Shown piece after piece: positions 59,026-64,000 of a stretch of 64,000 nucleotides of DNA. Under the pieces are notes generated by a model that did no database searches, was not told where the DNA came from, and saw nothing but the letters and a program-made list of their open reading frames with translations. This DNA comes from Tetmemena sp. SeJ-2015 (lineage: Eukaryota > Ciliophora > Spirotrichea > Sporadotrichida > Oxytrichidae): positions 1-64,000 of the forward strand of contig JAJKFJ010022835.1 of assembly GCA_027382625.1 (NCBI GenBank), given 5' to 3'. Numbering within the stretch: the first letter of the stretch is position 1; every line of letters begins with the position of its first letter. The position numbers and the translations under genes were made by a program.

Positions 59026-62000
59026 ATGCATAGTGAACTGGAGAGGATATTCAAGGCCAGGACTGACTAACTTAAAACTATAGTCAGCAAAGAAGACAAG
59101 CAACAGTAAATCAATGCCTCCTCAAATGGATTATATTGAAATTTTTTTAAGTCCTTTCATTCATTCTAAATGGAGCAGGAGGAGGCTCAAACTCTGGAAA
59201 CAACCAAGGGCACATGCTAAACAGTGGCGGGTTCAAACGACAGAGGGGGTAATTCAGACCGCCCCTACAGCACTAGAAATCTCAACGACGATAATTTAGA
59301 CTCATCTCAGACCAAGGAAAACTTCTACAAGGAAGAATTCCTAAGATAACTTAAGCTCATGGACTAAACTCCCTAAATCAATCCTTCAAACTTATTCTAC
59401 CAGCCCTTTACTAAGCTCTTATCAGCAATAGTGCCTCAGCAGTGGTGGTGTTAACCTCCCTAATGTTCTGAATCTACACAGCAACTTCAAATGACTAGCT
59501 TCCTCTCTCGAGACTTGGACGAAAGCAAGACTAGACCAAGGCTGACCTTAATGGAAGCATGACTGCTGGTTCAGTTTATGGCTAGTCGGTCTAAAATCGG
59601 AAGGCCTCTCAGTTTGAGGGACAGACTTTGAATGAGAGAGTTAATGGCTCAGATCCTTTGAGCGCCTTTAGATTCATGACCAGTAAAAATCTGCTTGCCC
59701 AAGGAGTTTTTGAAGAACTCACTTCTTTGCAGAACCTGTACTGTCAGAAAATTATCTCAACCCAGGCCTGAAGAATCTGAGGAAGAGACAACAACTGTAA
59801 TAATAAGTATTTAGTTTCTACTTATAGTCATTTATTGTTTAAGATGAAGAGACGACTACTACTGTTGAGACTCATGAAGGAGTGGAAACCGAAAACTTAT
59901 TAGAGGACGAGACTCCAGGGTCAACTTAGCGTCTGGAGAAAGGAAAACTATAGAAGATGCTCTAGTTCAAAATTCAGAAGGAGGTAGCCGAGTAGATCAA
60001 CGAAGAAGAGAAAGCTAAGTTCTAAAAGGCGCAGTACCACATGGCGCATTTAATTTCCTAATATAGATGTATAGTTGTGTTTTAAGATTTCTTGGATGAT
60101 CTTTCTGCAGAGCAGAAGTACTACAACTTCCACTCTCCTTCGTTCTCACACAAGATGACTGAGAAGATGGGTCAGAGCATCTAGCAGTTTTGCACTCAGC
60201 TTCTGTAGAAAAAGAAACATCAACCTAGAGACTTATTTTAAAGGAAAGTCTAAAATTTCTAGAATCAGAATAGTCTATATTTAGGAATAAACAATGTTCC
60301 TGGCACTACTAACTTAGTCTCCTTATAACTTGGGGCTTCGAATGGAACCAATGGAGGCCTTGGCGGAGGGAATACAGGAAATCAGAATATGTAGATGACT
60401 CGCTAGCAGCGTCAAAATAGAGAGGACAGAGAGCGATTTGAAGCCAAGGAAAGAGAACTTACAGAGAAATTTATCTAATAAATGCTTATTGCATGAATGA
60501 ATCTTTAATCATAGATGCAAATTAGAGGCAATCAGATTGCGGAAGAGAAATCCCCAAGTAGAAGGTCTTAACGCTCTTGAACTTTCGATCGAGTAGATAT
60601 TCTCTCTTCCTACTCAGGCTATATTAAGCGAGAGAGACCAAACTATTTAGTTGAGAACAGACAATTCTTAAAAATTAATAATTTCCTTTTTATTCCTAAT
60701 CAAGAGGAGCCTCTGCCTCGCCTTCAAGGACTCCAACATCTGAGGGTTAGAGTAACTTAATGAATTACAAAGCAGATATTACAAAACGAAAGAAAGAGTT
60801 CACTTAGATTTTACTCAACCCCTAAAAGGTTCTTAAAAAATATAAAGTAAAGTAAAGTAAAATTTTAGGAATGGAATTAATAATCAATTTCAAATCTCAG
60901 CACTTAAAAGTACTAGATAAGAAACCGTACTATTATCCTGTGTAATCTTAAAAAATATAATTTACCAATTTCAATATCTTCAATGATTTTAAAAGCTTGC
61001 ACTTGATGATTCAGAGGAGGCTAGAAAAAGCGGTTGCTTGAAAAATTTGTGGAAGACTTATTCACTGAGCAACCTGAAATGGAGAGTTGGGTAGAGGCTA
61101 AAGAAATAATCCCCTCTTTAGAAGATAATGCCTCTGAGATAGGAGGAAAGGCAATCTCTAAGAAGACAGTAGGCGAGGCAGATAATATACACACAGAAAC
61201 TGCAAAAGGCAAGTCTCACTTTAAAGCTAAACTATTCAAATGCTTATAACATACATTAAGTCTGCTATGGAATAAATAGAGATAGCAGAGTTTGGTATCT
61301 TCAGGGACCTGGGTCCTTATGCGAGACAACTTTAGCCACAGAGCAATATTATTGAGAATTAACCTTAATATTATAAGCAAAGTTAAGAAAGAGAGGAAGA
61401 AAAAGCGGCGTATCCAGAAGAAAGTGCTTGAGAATCATATCCAAATTGACTCGCAGCAGCAGAACCTTAATGAAGAAATATACATGCTAGTTATAAGTGG
61501 ACTACTGCCACTGGATATGATAGTGAGTAGGATAAATGCGCTCAATCGCAGAGAGGCTTATCTCAAAACCCTTGCCAACAAGGTTGATCTCCACTATCAA
61601 CTTAATATATTGTAGATGTTAAAAGTAGTATTAAATATGATGACACTAGAATGAAAATGGGGAGAAGACTAAATCTCTTAATCCGTAAGTTCGATCAGCA
61701 GCTATGATAGGTCTTGGGATGCTTGAGTGCACACTCATAGACACCTCTCCTTCCTCAGCATCAGATTCGGAGAACTCACAGGACTCGAACGATTCTCAAT
61801 CTTTTAAAAGACAAACCCCTCAAACACATCATTTGATTGAATTCTTTCATATTTTTAGCTCAAAGATAGTAGCTCCACACCAAAACTTAAGGAGCCAAAG
61901 TTGCTTCAGCCTCAAAAGAATCCTAGAAAATAGGTGATAGAGATTTGGGGAACTAAGTAAACTCAAAATTGAATAATTAAGCTGCAAGGATAAGGGACTT

Positions 62001-64000
62001 TAGGCCGAGTCTGCTTGAAGATGATCAAGAAGAAGAGGAGGATTAGGAAGTAAATGATTTAATTTTGCTTTATCTGAATATGCTTTAAAGTATCTCACTA
62101 ATCTTACCAAAGGCAGAATAAGCTATAATAGAGAAGTGCTGCTCACACCTAGAAACTAAAGCTGATGAAGCAAGATGAGGAGAGCTTAAGCGATTAAGAA
62201 GAAGAACTGGTGGAGAGTGACTTGGAAGGGATTTTGAAGACGAGATCTAATCACAAAGAGTGAGCGATAAGAAGAGCAGCCAGAGACATAGTCAGAGCAG
62301 CAGAAATTAGAAGATCAATGGGATAGGAAGCACCCAGGGCTCGGCTGGCATATACTCTCGCAGAGAAAGCTCAGACGCTGTTCAAGCCTTGCTTATCAAC
62401 AAGTTTATTATCTTTTTGCGTTGCTGAGCCGAAGACTCCTAGAATCACAGCAGGCAAGTGGCTTGAAAGCTGACTAGCCTAAGAAAGAGATGAGCGAGGA
62501 GGAGCGAATGAGGTTGGAATATATAAACCTTCTCAAGCAGGGGAACAAGCGGAAAGGAAACAATAGTAAACTATATCTTGAGTTAGTTTATTGAAACAGA
62601 CGCGACTCTGTTATGTCCTCTTCAAATGAACTAAAAATCATTATAGGGTTTGTTAAAATCACATTTAAAGAAGAACGGAAAGGCTTTGGAAAGATAGGAT
62701 TAGAGAGGGTGAACTAAAATGAACTCTCAGTTATAAGCGAAGTAAACCACTCTTTGGTAGATCAAAGCATGACCAAGGAAGTGCTTAAGGCTTTTAACAA
62801 TTCCAGGTCCAACTACATTCACTTATAATTCTAATTGAAGCATAAGACTTTACTATATCATAGCTTGATTGGAGGACAGAACTTGAGTGAGTCACCCCCA
62901 CTGAGATTAAAGAACAATCGTGGCTAGTCCCCTCAGGACAATTTCTAAATTAGACTTCAAAAGGGAATCCAAGAAGGTTATGGCAGTGCTTAGAGCATGC
63001 CTGCACTACCCACAGTATATTAATAACCATTCTTTATTAACAGAGTGTGAAATATAGATCTTAGATAAGCTGAGACTGATTGAGGAATTGAGAAGTGCAA
63101 AGCGCTAACTAGAGACTGACTAGGAGAAGATGACCAAGTCAGTGCAGAAAAAGCAGACTTAGAATTTGAAAAACGTGGAGAGGATGCGAACTGAACTCAA
63201 TAAGCGAATTGAGCACCACCTTGAAAGCATCATCAAGATACTTCGATAATGCATATATTGGATGCTTCAGGATTATACTTGACAAGTTCTCAGAGGAGAT
63301 GGAGGATGAAGAGGATCCGATGCAGCAGAGGGACGACCTTGCTCAGCTGATTAGCACTGACACTATCCTTAAGTGCTCTGTAATCTAGAGTGAGGATATA
63401 GATGAGACTGTCAAGGCGAGGTTTCTCTCAAGATTGGTGCGTGAGTATAGAAAGAACAGAGAGAGGATGAAGCAAGAGTAGTTGAAAGAACAAGTCGAGA
63501 AGGAGATCGAGGAGAATATCTACAAACTTATTCACCCTTGCTGAATTAAATATTATGCGAGTTTTAAAACGCTTTCCTAGTTTAGGGTCAAGCCCTGATC
63601 GAGTTTCTAAGCGTTCAGGTAGCAGAGGAGATTCTCAATTCAGGATAAATTTGAACAACTCCCGTTACCATAACCCCAACAATAACAGCAACTCTTACTA
63701 TCAGCAGCAGTTTCAGGCTAACCTGAGTAGTTAGAGCCCACCACAAAGGAATGAAAGTAGGGGCAAGAGCTAGGGGAGGTAGAAAGGCCAGGTTAGCAAA
63801 TTCTTTTTGCATTAAATATTTTTTGTGATTAGCATGTTTGAGAGGGAGGACATTTCCCGCATGAAGAAAGGCTGGGGAGTGAACCAGTCGAAGAACTATG
63901 GTACAAAGCAGAGCAACACATTTAGCTTCCAACATGGATAGTCTAAATTAAGTTAGATATAAGCAGTGTCGATATTTATTATCTGCTAAAGATTCTAATC
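59026..64000 (+). CDS. Large coiled-coil, Q-rich protein (runs off window)
   Basis: ATG 59026 (MHSELERIFKARTDQLKTI). Segments: DNLDSSQTKENFYKEEFLR; ASQFEGQTLNERVNGSDPL; a helical Q-rich block (LEKGKLQKMLQFKIQKEVA; QRQNREDRERFEAKERELT); EDLFTEQPEMESWVEAKE; KVKKERKKKRRIQKKVLE; an acidic block (LLEDDQEEEEDQE; MKQDEESLSDQEEELVESD); KKEMSEEERMRLEYINLLK; a clear coiled coil (LDKLRLIEELRSAKRQLE, VERMRTELNKRIEHHLES); DKFSEEMEDEEDPMQQRDD; a basic helix (FLSRLVREYRKNRERMKQEQ); and an N/S/Q-rich tail still open at 64000. Introns (e.g. a ~30 bp GT..AG one near 59452) and IESs (63793) interrupt it. The length and coiled coils suggest a cytoskeletal or centriolar/basal-body scaffold (inference). No family is recognised. 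The gene is incomplete at the window edge. Confidence 0.6.
63793..63834. other. IES candidate, pointer TTAGCA
   Basis: TTAGCA at 63793-63798 and 63829-63834. Loss of 36 bp joins RQKGQV to SMFEREDISRMKKGWG, removing a Phe-rich out-of-place run. Confidence 0.6.

Noticed and set aside
1..64000. CRISPR arrays, rRNA genes, bacterial operons or ribosome-binding sites
   Set aside because: No regularly spaced repeats, no rRNA-like conserved stretches and clear eukaryotic introns and code; none of these apply.
1..64000. Macronuclear (somatic) origin
   Set aside because: Many coding frames are intact only after removing direct-repeat-bounded segments, no telomeric repeats occur, and a transposase relic lies inside a gene.

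Overview
The window reads as germline (micronuclear) DNA of a spirotrich, probably hypotrich, ciliate of the Oxytricha/Stylonychia type. Genus and species are inference. Three things in the sequence support this. (1) TAA and TAG occur inside otherwise coherent reading frames, mostly in Q/N-rich stretches, and TGA behaves as the only stop, so TAA/TAG = Gln. (2) Many genes are cut by short AT-rich segments that lack GT..AG ends and are bounded by 4-14 bp direct repeats. Removing the segment with one repeat copy restores the frame, as expected for internal eliminated sequences (IESs) and their pointers. (3) At least one gene has parts that appear to lie in the wrong order, and a decayed Tc1/IS630-type transposase is present. 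No telomeric repeat was seen, and about 18 genes sit close together on both strands.

Layout: 0.4-3.6 kb, two unrecognised + strand genes. 4.25-7.7 kb, a Q/N-rich cold-shock-domain protein with six candidate IESs. 8.1-16 kb, two minus-strand genes (a propeller-like protein and a very long acidic Q/S-rich protein). 16.2-23 kb, a large + strand polytopic membrane protein with repeated 'PWR'-like motifs. 23.2-37.3 kb, a run of minus-strand genes: an unrecognised large protein with a 0.23 kb internal duplication, two membrane proteins, a twin CX9C protein, a Q/S-rich protein and a CCHC zinc-knuckle protein. 37.7-43.3 kb, a G/T-rich ORF, a PiT-family phosphate permease, a basic low-complexity protein (minus) and another G/T-rich + strand gene. 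43.4-46.4 kb, a dual-specificity-phosphatase-like protein (minus) that lacks the catalytic Cys.

46.5-59.1 kb is the most interesting part. It holds two copies of the 5' three quarters of a P-type Ca2+-ATPase gene, about 9.07 kb apart. Copy A (upstream) is degenerate and carries the transposase relic. Copy B (downstream) is well preserved but stops at a 14 bp motif. A single well-preserved 3' quarter lies between them and starts with exactly that motif. I infer a scrambled gene in which copy B joins to the 3' segment lying upstream of it. From 59.0 kb to the window end is a large, partly coiled-coil + strand gene that runs off the edge; its first ~65 bp are also duplicated next to copy A.

Exon, IES and intron boundaries were worked out by eye. 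Gene ends are reliable where a TGA is given; internal joins are only partly resolved.
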